Below are positions 1 through 10,272 of a stretch of DNA of 64,000 nt, piece after piece (position 1 is the stretch's first letter; every line of letters starts with the position of its first letter). This DNA comes from Gibbula magus (taxonomy: Eukaryota; Mollusca; Gastropoda; Trochida; Trochidae), in NCBI GenBank assembly GCA_936450465.1, contig OW388289.1:69500420-69564419 (forward strand). Reading direction: 5' to 3'. The translations under genes were made by a program, and so were the position numbers. The notes below the pieces were generated by a model. The model searched no databases. It had not been told where the DNA came from and worked only from the letters and a program-made list of their open reading frames with translations.

Positions 1-307
1 AAAAATAGATCATAATATCTTACCATTCAATATACTCTATCACAACTATTATTATGTAAGGATATTTTGCCAGCGATCTGAATGGTCGAGCGGCGATCAC
101 GTGACGGCCGACAGAAAAGCATATTGACTCCAGCCCGAGTTCGACTAAGAGCCGTTTTGACTTAACGTCAAACGTCAAACGATTGTTGCATGACGTCACG
201 CAATTGTTATCATGACGTCTTATTACTGTAGTCTCAGCTGTTCAAGCCAATTGTTTACTGTATTTCATTGTTTTCCTTCCGTGTTTGTATTAAAAACATG
301 ATAAAAC
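1..307. other. No gene recognised
   Basis: No convincing reading frame or exon is visible. A GC-richer patch around 80-150 has a weak tRNA-like look (a GGTCGAGCGG-type box followed by a CGAGTTCGACT box), but the spacing and stems do not support a tRNA. TGACGTCA/ATGACGTC motifs near 190-220 resemble CRE sites by chance-level matching only. Confidence 0.4.
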
Positions 308-406
308 AATTATGGACTGGTGATTCGGTCAATACCTGTGTTTCGTCAATATTGTTTTCTCGGGTCCATACAAACAGGTATTGACCTCATCATGAGTCTA
401 TAATTG
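308..406. repeat. Imperfect inverted repeat (hairpin)
   Basis: Two arms of about 33 nt, each ending in a TCAATACCTGT-type motif and its complement, face each other across a loop of about 33 nt. Roughly 26 of 33 positions pair. This is the size of a small foldback MITE or a piece of one. No target duplication was identified. Confidence 0.5.
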
Positions 407-1160
407 TATAATATTAATTTGATTAAGTTTTTATAACTTAGGCATATATTTTATGTTTTCAGCGACATCCGAAATTGTTTGTTTAAACATCCAATATGAA
501 GTAATATCAATTATTAAATTTTCCAAAATTCTAATAGGCCTAAAAAAACAATTTGAGTATTATGACATACAGAGCCTGTAGAACAAATTTGGTAATGTCG
601 TTACAGATAAACCTGCAGGAAAAGTTGCACTGCACTGGAATTCAATTTAGCATTGTACGAACAAACTAACTGTATATAGAGTAGTTGTTCCAATATGTAC
701 CAATATTTCCAAAAAAGATACATGTCTTTTCAAATTAATTTGCAAAAGGCTGTATAACATTATCAGTATCTAACATCAAATAAAGTGTACAGTCATTAAG
801 AACATGATCCACGATGACATGAAACAATGATAAGTTAACAGTCAACGATTGATAACAGTGAAAAGTAACTTAATATATAATCCCAAATCACATGGCCGAG
901 ATCTCATGGGTTTGTTTTCATTTCTTCATCTCTATATTTGTCTAGGAGAAATATAATAATGTCAATATATGGCATTTCTTTGGCAGAGTAAGCCCTTTCA
1001 GTCACTCCTTTAAATACGACGTCCAACAACTTTATGCAATCAGTACCCCTCTGGTAAGTGTCCCATCTCTGAATGCATTTGAAATCCATGCCATTTAGAT
1101 AGTGACCAATTTAAAATCTTGGAATCTCATTATCCGCAGAAGCACATTTATTGTTTTTAC
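407..1160. other. No gene recognised
   Basis: AT-rich sequence with stops in all frames. The longest open frame (minus, 904-1089, 61 aa) has no recognisable domain and no flanking splice signals that I can support. Confidence 0.5.
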
Positions 1161-1237
1161 TTATGCAGGTCGATTCCCTTGAGGATTCGAACCAACACTG
1201 ACTGTACCAACTAATTACCCATTCAGCCAACACATTG
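1161..1237 (-). repeat. tRNA-derived SINE remnant
   Basis: On the minus strand there is a degenerate pol III A box (TGGCTGAATGGG), then about 25 nt further a perfect B-box core GGTTCGAATCC. Together they look like the tRNA-related head of a SINE. No acceptor stem pairs, so it is not a functional tRNA. A related head lies at 35,140-35,240. Confidence 0.5.
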
Positions 1238-1261
1238 CTTTGTATGACTTCTTTTGTTGAA

Positions 1262-1786
1262 AGGGGCAGTAGCACGTTTTTGCAAAATTTATTTTTTCAA
1301 ATTTCCCATTTATAATGATAGTTTATGTCATTTAAATTAACTTTAGAGGGTAAAAACATCTTATTACACAAACCAATTATCTGTAGTGGTAAAAACTATG
1401 TTGCGTATAAAGCAAAAATTGCATGGCGGCCATTTTATTGTGAACAACATTTGTTATTTTGTATTACAAAAACGATTGCCATGGCTTTACCGAAGCATGT
1501 ACATTCATTTTCAACTTTATTTTCCGAAGAGAGAAGGATATTTTATTATTGGCGAACAGTGTTGTTCCTAGGTGATGAGCTGAGGGGGTCATTTTGGCCA
1601 TTTTTCTGAACAAGTGGGACCCTTTGCAATGGTAAAAGTATTCTACTTCTCCAAATTTTAAGGGACACCAAGCCAAAAAGGTGGGCAAATGTCCCCAAGA
1701 CCCCCTCCAGGAACAACACTGGGTGAAATTATTTTTCAAATACATTTAATCAACTTATTTGAGCGAAAAAACGTGCTACTGCCCCT
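1262..1786. mobile_element. MITE-1, 525 bp, TTAA-type
   Basis: Terminal inverted repeats of about 19-20 bp begin AGGGGCAGTAGCACG and are matched in inverse orientation at the right end. The right flank is TTAA (1787-1790) and the left flank is TGAA (1258-1261), one mismatch from a TTAA duplication. The open frames inside (1325-1609 plus, 1464-1745 minus) overlap on opposite strands and resemble no transposase, so the element is non-autonomous. TTAA targets suggest mobilisation by a piggyBac- or Kolobok-like transposase, which is inferred. Confidence 0.72.
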
Positions 1787-1790
1787 TTAA

Positions 1791-2626
1791 AGAGCCATCA
1801 CGGATGTTGATGAAAATATAATTTTTTTTCCAAAAATCCATCTCCGTGAAATAAATACACTTAATTTTTCCCTAATTTTCCAACTTAAAATGAGCCGAGA
1901 AATTGCATTAATTAGTAAAGGTGTTTTCCAGTCTAAATATAATTATTTTCAAGCGCAAAGCATTATGGTCTAGCTCACACACAGTAAACAAAGACACGAA
2001 AGAATAAAAAAAAAATATGAGCAATGAAAGATATCGAAATATTTTGTTTTTGGGCGGTGATTTATTTACTATTTCATTTAATTATGTACTTGCTACAGAT
2101 ATTGGAATAATTGTTTTACCCAACTAGGTATTTTTCTTGAATTTTGTAATTAATGAGAGTAAAAATTTGTAATAATTTGCTGGTCTTATCTCAATAAAAA
2201 GAACATTAAACAGGAAATAATTTGTATATTCTCAGGACATTTAGAAATATTGTTTATAAAGCAATCGTCACATTCAGTAATGTGTTCACAAGGGTAACCT
2301 GCAAGAGAGACACGTGAAGCACGTGCAGCATATGGGTTGTTATGGCGACTTGCGCTAGAGACGAGCCATCACGCTTCGGAAGCGCTTGCTGTTTGTGTAG
2401 TACGTACATGTATTACGCAAAAAAGGCGATTCTGTTTATGTACGTCAGATACCCTTAGCGTGCGCTAGTCAAAGTGGTACTTCTCTTTGAAACCAAATTG
2501 CAATACATTGTCGTGATATGAAAATTATTTAACATATGCCATGTTGTAGATAAAAGATTTCTCTGGCGAATGACGTTATAAGTATATTTTCCAAAAAAAT
2601 GAAATACTAACATCCGTGATGGCTCT
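1791..2626. mobile_element. MITE-2, 836 bp, TTAA-type
   Basis: Perfect 18-bp terminal inverted repeats start AGAGCCATCACGGATG. Both flanks are exactly TTAA (1787-1790 and 2627-2630), a clear target-site duplication. No coding capacity is seen. The left TTAA is the same four bases that close MITE-1, so the two elements abut. Confidence 0.8.
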
Positions 2627-2630
2627 TTAA

Positions 2631-4680
2631 ACTATCCAACACACAATTAACGCTTTAAAAAGAAAGAATCAACAATACCAAACATTGATAAAAGAGGTAG
2701 TCATATATATTGAACAAAGCCGTATCTGTCAAAGTGTCTCACTAAACAAGGCAACCCCTACACGGGGATGATGATAACAGTAATAGCATGAAAGCAGAAA
2801 GGTCCTTAAATATGTTGTTAAGATTAGAACATAATGATGAAATCCTTACAGGAAGCCTCAAAATGTCCTATATTATTTAAATTGCGATGACTAAATAAGA
2901 CAATTTATTGGATTTACAATACAAATTTCTAAATAACATGAAAATTATAGACAGACGAAGATACCCAAATGCAAGTATGTAGTGTCCGAAGTACATAATC
3001 CAAGTATACGATGTCAGTCTTTCCCATAATCAGCCCTTTCCGTACTCAAACAGCATCGAATTTATAACATCATAGACACTGATAGAACCTTCTAGATGGA
3101 TCAAAAACCATTGTAAACAGTCTAGATGTGAACACTTCACCGAACTGGAACTTCCATTGGCAAACTGGAAATGGGAAGGAAATGGGGCTAACTCCAAAAA
3201 CCTTATCAGTAAAAATGCCTTCACTGAGTTCAAAGCTGTTGATTCAAACGTTTGTGACCCCAACAAATACTAAATTTTCTACTTTATTTAATGACACAGA
3301 CATTCCAATAACAGGGCACCATGTACAATCTTCTAAACCAGACGTCAGTACAGTGAAATATCAGTAAACATCGAAGAGCAGCAACTTATAGATGTGTAGG
3401 TAAGATTATATGATTTCCTATCAAACATATGTTTCAATGTAAGTTGTAGAGATAAATGAGAATTATGTCATTCACATTTTATCAGATGTAACGACAACTG
3501 ACATGGTTAGTTAGAACAACTATATTCTAAGTATTCAGCAAATGATATCCATTCTTACTGAATCATGCACTTGCATTTTACTTCTTTACAAATTTGCATT
3601 ACTTTTTTATTCAGTACATGATTTCAGGTCACCATTAAGCTTTATTCAAGCTTCTAGTTTCCGTATTAACACTTCAAAGTCTATGTTGGGAGTCTCTTTG
3701 ATGGTTCCTATCTAGGATTAGCAAGGCACTTCAGGGTGAACCTAAGAACGTTTGCAGACTGTCTGACGTATACTGGTACAACATGTTACTATGCCTTGAA
3801 TAACATACCATCCAGATGTGGTAGTTATCCGAAAATATCTCCATACTTTAAAATGTAACACAAGTATTAGAGTAAATGGCGAAGATGCTTAGACTGATTT
3901 TAATCGCCGAGTGTCAACATTAAAATATAGAAACTTTGTTTATACTACTTCAGAGGCAACCTTGGCTTCGCAATATGTACACTTAACAGGCTCATTAAAA
4001 TGTTTGCTCTTGGGATAAATATACCAGAAGACCTAAAGCAGTTATCTTGAAATACCTACATTGTACATATATCTACACAAATATAGTTTAACATGTATAG
4101 TAGTAATTTGCTTTATGGATGGAACGTACAATATATTCAAACTCAGTGCAAGTTATTGTGTCTCGGAGTACTATCCGTCAGACCATCAACAATAAGATTA
4201 ATTGAACATTGTCATTGTCAATACTAGATGATAACATGTATGCCTTCTTAGCTCAATAAGTGCACTATGTTTACCTACCAATGTAGATACCTGCTTAAAC
4301 TTAAAATAATGACATTATTCTAAAAATGTTAAAAACAACCGTGGGTAACACATGAATTCAAGAATCGCCTTTTTCAGTTCTAAAATAACTTCAGTTGTAA
4401 ACTAATTTAAATCTTTAAAAGAAGTGAAAGGTTATTTCAACCTTTACGAGAAAAGAACAAATTTGGTGTTTGAAAGGTCAACTGGAGATAATTTCATTGT
4501 TTGTATTGCACGTTTGTCTCCAAAGGAAATCTCGTTACGGAGAATACCATCGGTAATTTGTATCATTGGAGACTTATTGTAAGCAATCAAACTTGGCAGG
4601 CGTTTGTCAAGCATCATTAAATTTCCTTTTTCCCATAGTTGTGAATTATGTTTTACAAATGTAAACATACACACATGTTT
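2631..4680. other. No gene recognised; one short open stretch
   Basis: Mostly AT-rich non-coding sequence. A stretch at about 3,120-3,290 is open on the plus strand in two frames and has higher coding-like composition (a frame with a CEHF.ELELP-like run), but it ends at stops near 3,270 and no family was recognised. It could be a decayed exon or transposon fragment. Confidence 0.4.
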
Positions 4681-4685
4681 TCCAT

Positions 4686-4800
4686 TTTTTACGGGTCATA
4701 GGTGTCACGGCCTAAAATACCTATTTTCATTTTTCTCAAGTACTTAAATTCTTGAAATAAGTCACACAATTCTCATAGAAAGTTTACATTTTGAAATTCA
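4686..4800 (-). repeat. Fragment of dispersed repeat R145
   Basis: Contains the GGTCAYAGGxGTCAC...CCTATTTTCAxTTTxTCTCAAGTACTTAAA pattern, shared with 13,380-13,560 and, in inverse orientation, with the 145-bp units at 36,658-37,070. It is a truncated, diverged copy. Confidence 0.55.
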
Positions 4801-7734
4801 TTTATGTTATTGTTTAAAGTATTTGAGCTACAGAGCCAATAGCTCATTAAATATCAGTTCCCATTGTTGACAAAGGAAATATGTTAAGAAAACAATCAAT
4901 GTATAACCCATTGGGCACTATATAAGCTGAAAATTAGAGGGGTGGGGAGTTGTAAAATATAATATGTATAACTTTGATTGATATTAATTGGGTATGGTAA
5001 TTGAGGCATGTTTAGTAAACTTCATAATATTTCCATACTCCATTAATAATTGTACAGCATATGAGGTTTTCATGGACATTTCAAATTTTGTGGTAGTCTT
5101 CTAGGTAGAAGCTGACAATGCATGGCCTAAAGATTATCACTAATTTTCAAGTTTGACAACATGTTTTATGCATTAAATTAAATGAGAAAGAGGCTACATT
5201 TCTCACTAGGTTTTTTACTTTTAAAACCTAAAACATATATATTAACATAATATCTACAAAGTAACAAATAGTTTGTTAGTAGATAGATCTACAAGGTTTT
5301 GTTATGCCATATCAATTTCCACTCGTAGAGTCGATGAATTGTTTCAGTTCTCATTGTTTTGGAGTGTTTTAATGTGCGCTATTCATTATCAAATATTCAA
5401 ATATGAAGTCATCCACATTTTACCCTCAGAAAAATGTCTCAACGGAATTGTGTAATAATCATGTGTTAACATTCATTAGTAAACAGAAACGTCCCCTTTC
5501 ACCTCCGTCTCCAGCAAAATAGACCGATAGAACCCCCGTATCATTAACATCGGTATGCGTTGTATGATTAAAGTGTAACAAATGTGTTATTTGTATGTTA
5601 CCATTCCAGTGTTTCGTTTTTTCTTTCTATATTTCTATCTTGAAAGGGCAATAATTGCTTTGATGAGATAAACTATTGCTTGCATGTTTCCTGTGCAACC
5701 TTCGAAGCTTTATCTTACACATTGGCAAACGAATGTGTTTGTGTGCATGTATCTGTTACTTTTTCACGTTAAATAAACTAAACCAAAAAACTAAAAAACT
5801 AGACCTATCTATAGTAAAAAAAATATACACAACACTAACCAATAATTGTACAGAAATCAGTCAGTATGTAATTTATCTAGTATGAATGTGTTTTACGAAT
5901 AGGGCATTGCGCGTAGGTTTAGAGCATAACACTTTGTCCATTTGAATTGATCATGTAACGCTCATATGATTCACTTTTATATTAAAAACCCAAAAACGGT
6001 ACTTAATATCAAAAGGGTGTGTTCATCAAACGACAATTCTCAAGTTATATCTTTAATAGGGCGTATTTTATACTCTGTTATCAAAATAGAGAATTATCAA
6101 TACGGATATTTAGGTACGAGAAGGTAATACTCGTCTTAATATAATCTTCTATTATTCCCGTGGTTGTTTTCGGAAAGAAATACAACCTTGTTTTTAAAGC
6201 ATAGGCTGATTCAACCCCGTCCACTTACAAAGAACGCAGTGTCATATACATCTATTGTAATTTGTAATTGGGTATTTATAAGAGGTAATCCAGGATAGAC
6301 ATTATACATTAATTAACGTTATCTTTCTCAGGTGTCCATTATCTAAGCATGTAAAATGTATGTGTTAAATCCAAATGAATTTGTACTTCATGTGTCTGAT
6401 AATGAATTATTATTGTCATACCATTGACTATGAAACTGTTATAGACTCGTACCATTGAATGTTAGGAGTATTCTTATCGAATCGAATAGCAGTTTTGTTT
6501 TAACATATTGTAATTTTTGGGTAGTACAGTGATTCACAGTGCAGTGATTGATCGGGGTTTTTGTGATACTGTTTAGGCAGATACATTGTATATACAACTT
6601 CCAACAACATCTAACACAGAGCTGATCTATTCACATCATATCTATCACATATTCAGTTGGCATTAGTTCATATTGAAATTTTCTGCCATGTTTAAGATAT
6701 CGGCTCGTGTGATCTTTCGCTCATTATTCATATCACAGGACATGCTAATTACAATACATTACTGGTATGAACATCAGAAAAGATTTACATGTCACAGTGC
6801 ATAATTACAAATGATTGAGACACAAATAATGAAACATGAGTTCTGAGGTTTTTTTTTATGCTGGTAACATGTTTCAAAAAGGAACTTATCTTGGGACTGC
6901 ACATAAACAACGCTCCGTGTTGAAACTGGGATTGACCCATCACAAGTTAGGTTTCCATGGCTTCTGCTTGATCTTTAAATCCATGTGTTAGAATAATTTT
7001 TTCCTTGCATCAACGCATATTTATTACACCTTCTCAGAGAAAGTTCATTGTTAAGCCTAGAATTTGTTGTAAGCCGCGAAATCCATATTGGTGTTTGTAA
7101 TGCAGAATGTTTGTAATGGACTTAACTCTTATCATTTTCAAAATATGTTGCACTAGAATAAACACGTATTTTTATATAGCCTACAGAGTTTTAGTGTTAT
7201 CGTCATGCGAACTTTCTTATTACCTCTTTCTTATACTATTTGAACCCTCAACATTGCATTGTTGGACCCCTACACCATCTTCCAACAAACTTAATATTAA
7301 CCTTTTCTTAATATGCTAGAACAAGAAAATGCTGTGTTTTAAACTAACTTAATTATATTTATGTTATTCAGGTGTTTCTGTTCCTTGAACGTTAATGAAA
7401 TTAGTGATCTTTTTTAAGAAAGGCATGTTAAAAAACCGTTCTACTATTCATCATGATTAATGTGAAGAGATATTAACATTGTTTAAGTAAGTAGTATAAC
7501 TGCTTGAAAATGAGCTATCAATTATGTATTTATCACCGCCAGATTTCGAATAAATTGCATACTATGTCTTGAAGACCTAATAACCAATGCGTTCATTGTT
7601 TGTCATCTATATATTAAGTGGATGTAGGTATGATATATAACCATTGAGAATATAATGTGACGCCAATTTCGTGTAACTGTGCTTTTATCTTTTAAGAATG
7701 AAATGTCATAGTGTAATTGCATTTCACATACTTG
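4801..7734. other. No gene recognised
   Basis: Almost 3 kb of AT-rich sequence. The open frames here (5273-5455, 5676-5885, 7107-7319) are short, have no start context or recognisable domains, and look like chance openings. Confidence 0.5.
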
Positions 7735-8415
7735 TAACACGAGTCTACCGGGTTTTCCCCTTATTACCTGTTTGATAGACATCCTAGGCTACCTGTCTTT
7801 GGCCACCCCACCTCCATCCAGTTATACGCAATTTGCTGCTGATTTGAAGCGCAAACTGAATTCAGCGTTTGAATTGGCATCAGCAAACCTTGAAAAGGCC
7901 CCAGCGAAACAACGAAGGATCTACAATATCAAGCTCGTGGTGCAACAGTCAAGGTTGTTGATGTGGTGCTGTTTCGAAACGTTGACATTCGAGGTAAATA
8001 AAAGCTGGCCAATCGGTGGGAAGAAACTTTCTATGTCGTGGAGGCACAACCGAATTCAGACATACCAGTTTTCAAGGTCCGTAAGGAAGGTGCTGCTGAA
8101 TATCGTGTTCTCCATCGCAACATGCTTCTTCCGATTGGTTCAGACGGTAAACCAATTCCCAAGCCACGTGGTCTGTCGCCGCAGCTGAATGTATTTGACA
8201 CATCGGTTGATTTGTCTCCGTCAATTCTGGAGTCCTCCTCGTCTGAACTGGATGTTGGAATTTCAAACACTTCAGAGTCTGAGCAGTCAACAACCCAGAC
8301 GTCAGACACCACCCTGGATTTGGATATGGTAGAGATAGAAGACCAAATTCCAACATCTTCAACACCAGCTCAGAGGCAGGAAGATCCAGCTCTTCTCAAC
8401 TTGACTGCACTGTAA
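7735..8415 (+). pseudogene. Ty3/Gypsy pol fragment: integrase C-terminus
   Basis: The reading frame begins with a TGFSPYYL-like motif followed by a RHPRLPV-like motif. After a frame change comes a helical stretch (QFAADLKRKLNSAFELA) and a short YNIK motif. After another one-base shift near 7,931 comes an SH3-like segment with KLANRWEETFYVVE and FKVRKEGAAEYRVLHRN. This order (end of the integrase core, then the GPY/SH3-like C-terminal domain) is typical of Ty3/Gypsy integrases. A TAA at 7999-8001 sits inside the KLA.RWE motif. The last frame continues as a Ser/Thr/Glu-rich tail to the stop at 8413-8415. No reverse transcriptase, protease or gag lies upstream, so this is a 5'-truncated, dead copy. 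A 123-bp satellite follows directly and may be the element's 3' end. Confidence 0.75.
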
Positions 8416-8417
8416 AT

Positions 8418-8790
8418 AAAAAATTGTCAATTTGACAATACAAAAGTTGTAGTCGGACGGTGTCTGAGATGAATATGCAAGTTGTCAATTTGACAATCGA
8501 CAACATATTGACAACCCATTTGGATTGTCATTCTGAACTATAATGGTTGTCAATTTGACAATACAAAAGTTGTAGTCAGACGGTGCCTGAGATGAATATG
8601 CATGTTGTCAATTTGACAATCGACAACATATTGACAACCCATTTGGGTTGTCATTCTGAACTATAATGGTTGTCAATTTGACAATACAAAAGTTGTAGTC
8701 AGGCGGTGCCTGAGATGAATATGCATGTTGTCAATTTGACAACTAACAAGATTTTGACAACCCATTTGGGTTGTAATTCTAGGGTGTGTA
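8418..8790. repeat. 123-bp tandem array with TTGTCAA/TTGACAA palindromes
   Basis: About three head-to-tail units start at 8424, 8547 and 8670 (period exactly 123). Each unit contains two copies of the near-palindrome TTGTCAATTTGACAA, about 57 bp apart, plus a TCGACAACATATTGACAAC segment. Adjacent units differ at only a few positions, so the array is fairly young or homogenised. Degenerate TTGTC/GACAA motifs continue to about 8,935. Confidence 0.85.
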
Positions 8791-8979
8791 TGGTCAAATA
8801 GTTGTCAATACATTGCGAGAAAGTTGTCAATGAATTGTCATAAGTAATATCTCTCAGTTTCAAAATAACAACCAGGTTATACATGTTAAATGTCACGTAA
8901 ACAACATTGAACTGTCATAATGACAACCCATTGCAAGCTGCACACTTCATAACAAAACGACTTAGAATAAAATAAAATA

Positions 8980-9852
8980 ATTTATTAATCACCCGTTGAA
9001 GATATCGCAGTGTAATAAATCTACCGTGTTATTACACTTAGTGTAATAACATCGCGTGCTGCCGGAACTACTTGCACTTGGTCACATGACCAAAGTAACG
9101 TGACCAAAACAATGTCAGCTGTCAATCACAACATCTCGAAGTAGCATTATTTCAGACATTTTTACTTTTACAATATCCTTTTAAATGACTATCGCAGCAT
9201 TGATATCTAAATAATGAATAATTATACAAATTAGTGGTCACAAGAACTTGCAGTGTATAAACAATTATTCTCACATCTCTGACAATCAACATTGTCAAAT
9301 CAGCGACTTGATCAACCGTCCAGCTGATGCGGGGTCACGGGAGTGCACTGTTGTTGACGTTGGTCCAAATCGAGCAAGTGTTTCAAATTTGCAGCAAAGT
9401 ACAAACACAAACACTCTAAATGTTAGCCGTTCTCAAATGCAATCCCTTGGTCCTATCTTTGCAGGACCAATAAACAACTCAGTGATCCATGTTTACTTTC
9501 ATTCTTCTTAAAACTTGCTGTTTCAAACGTTCGTGCCACACGAACAGTCACGCTTCTTTGAGGCGGTGTACAGCTTGAAAGCTATGATACCACGCACTTA
9601 AAAGATAATCCCGAGAATTGAAATTTGTGATTCAAAAAGTTATGTCAAGTTGTTGTTTTTTCATTAAATATGATGTTTGGTTCGTAAAATCGTGTTGATC
9701 TTTAATTGTTTTAGATCGTTGTTCAGTGTTAACCTATAACGGAATGACAGCAGCCTCATTACAATGTATTCATACGCCTGACCTAGTTATGCTGGCATAA
9801 TGCACTCGAACCGGCCTTTCGTTTGCGCATTATTTTGTTAATGTTGGGTGAT
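8980..9852. mobile_element. Possible MITE with short inverted ends
   Basis: TTATTAATCACCC at 8982 is matched inversely by GGGTGATTAATAA at about 9,846. The interval has an internal palindrome of GTTATTACAC type near 9,030 and one 87-codon open frame (9248-9511, plus), which is Asn/Ser/Thr-rich and matches no family I know. The end match is only 13-14 bp, and the 9853 hairpin adjoins it, so the boundary is uncertain. Confidence 0.35.
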
Positions 9853-10016
9853 TAATAAATAAAATACTAAACGATGTCCTGTTTAATAACATATTTATGA
9901 AACTCGTGAGATGGTATTGGTATTTAACTCGCTTTCGCTCGTTAAATACCAAACCACTCACTCGTTTCATAAATATGTTATTAAACAGGACATCGTTTAG
10001 TATTCTCTATTTATTA
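9853..10016. mobile_element. Long perfect hairpin (foldback MITE)
   Basis: Arms of about 75 bp are near-perfect inverse copies, separated by a short CG-containing loop (CTCGCTTTCGCTCG). Each arm carries AAACGATGTCCTG or its complement. Such single-hairpin elements are common non-autonomous foldback MITEs. Nothing is encoded. Confidence 0.75.
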
Positions 10017-10272
10017 GCTAAAGCAGAATCACAAAGTAAACAATTTCATTGTTTGCTACGATAAAAAAATATATTTGCTTAAACAGAATCACAAACCATT
10101 TAATTTGTGTTGCGATATGAATGATCTATTAACTAAAGAGGAATATCAAAGTAAACCATTTCATTTTTGGTAAACTATTTTTAGTATTTTACCAAAGGAT
10201 ATCACGGATCCTACATGTATTTCATTGCTGACATACTCTTGTACTTGATGGAATGATCGATATACATCTGAC

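Noticed and set aside
190..220. CRE (TGACGTCA) promoter elements
   Set aside because: Only short matches without a nearby gene; chance is likely.
3030..3367. Opposed 78- and 79-codon frames, considered as a THAP-like or host exon
   Set aside because: No consistent zinc-ligand pattern and no splice borders.
8418..8790. CRISPR-like array
   Set aside because: The 123-bp units are repeated along their whole length with no unique spacers, and the genome is eukaryotic.
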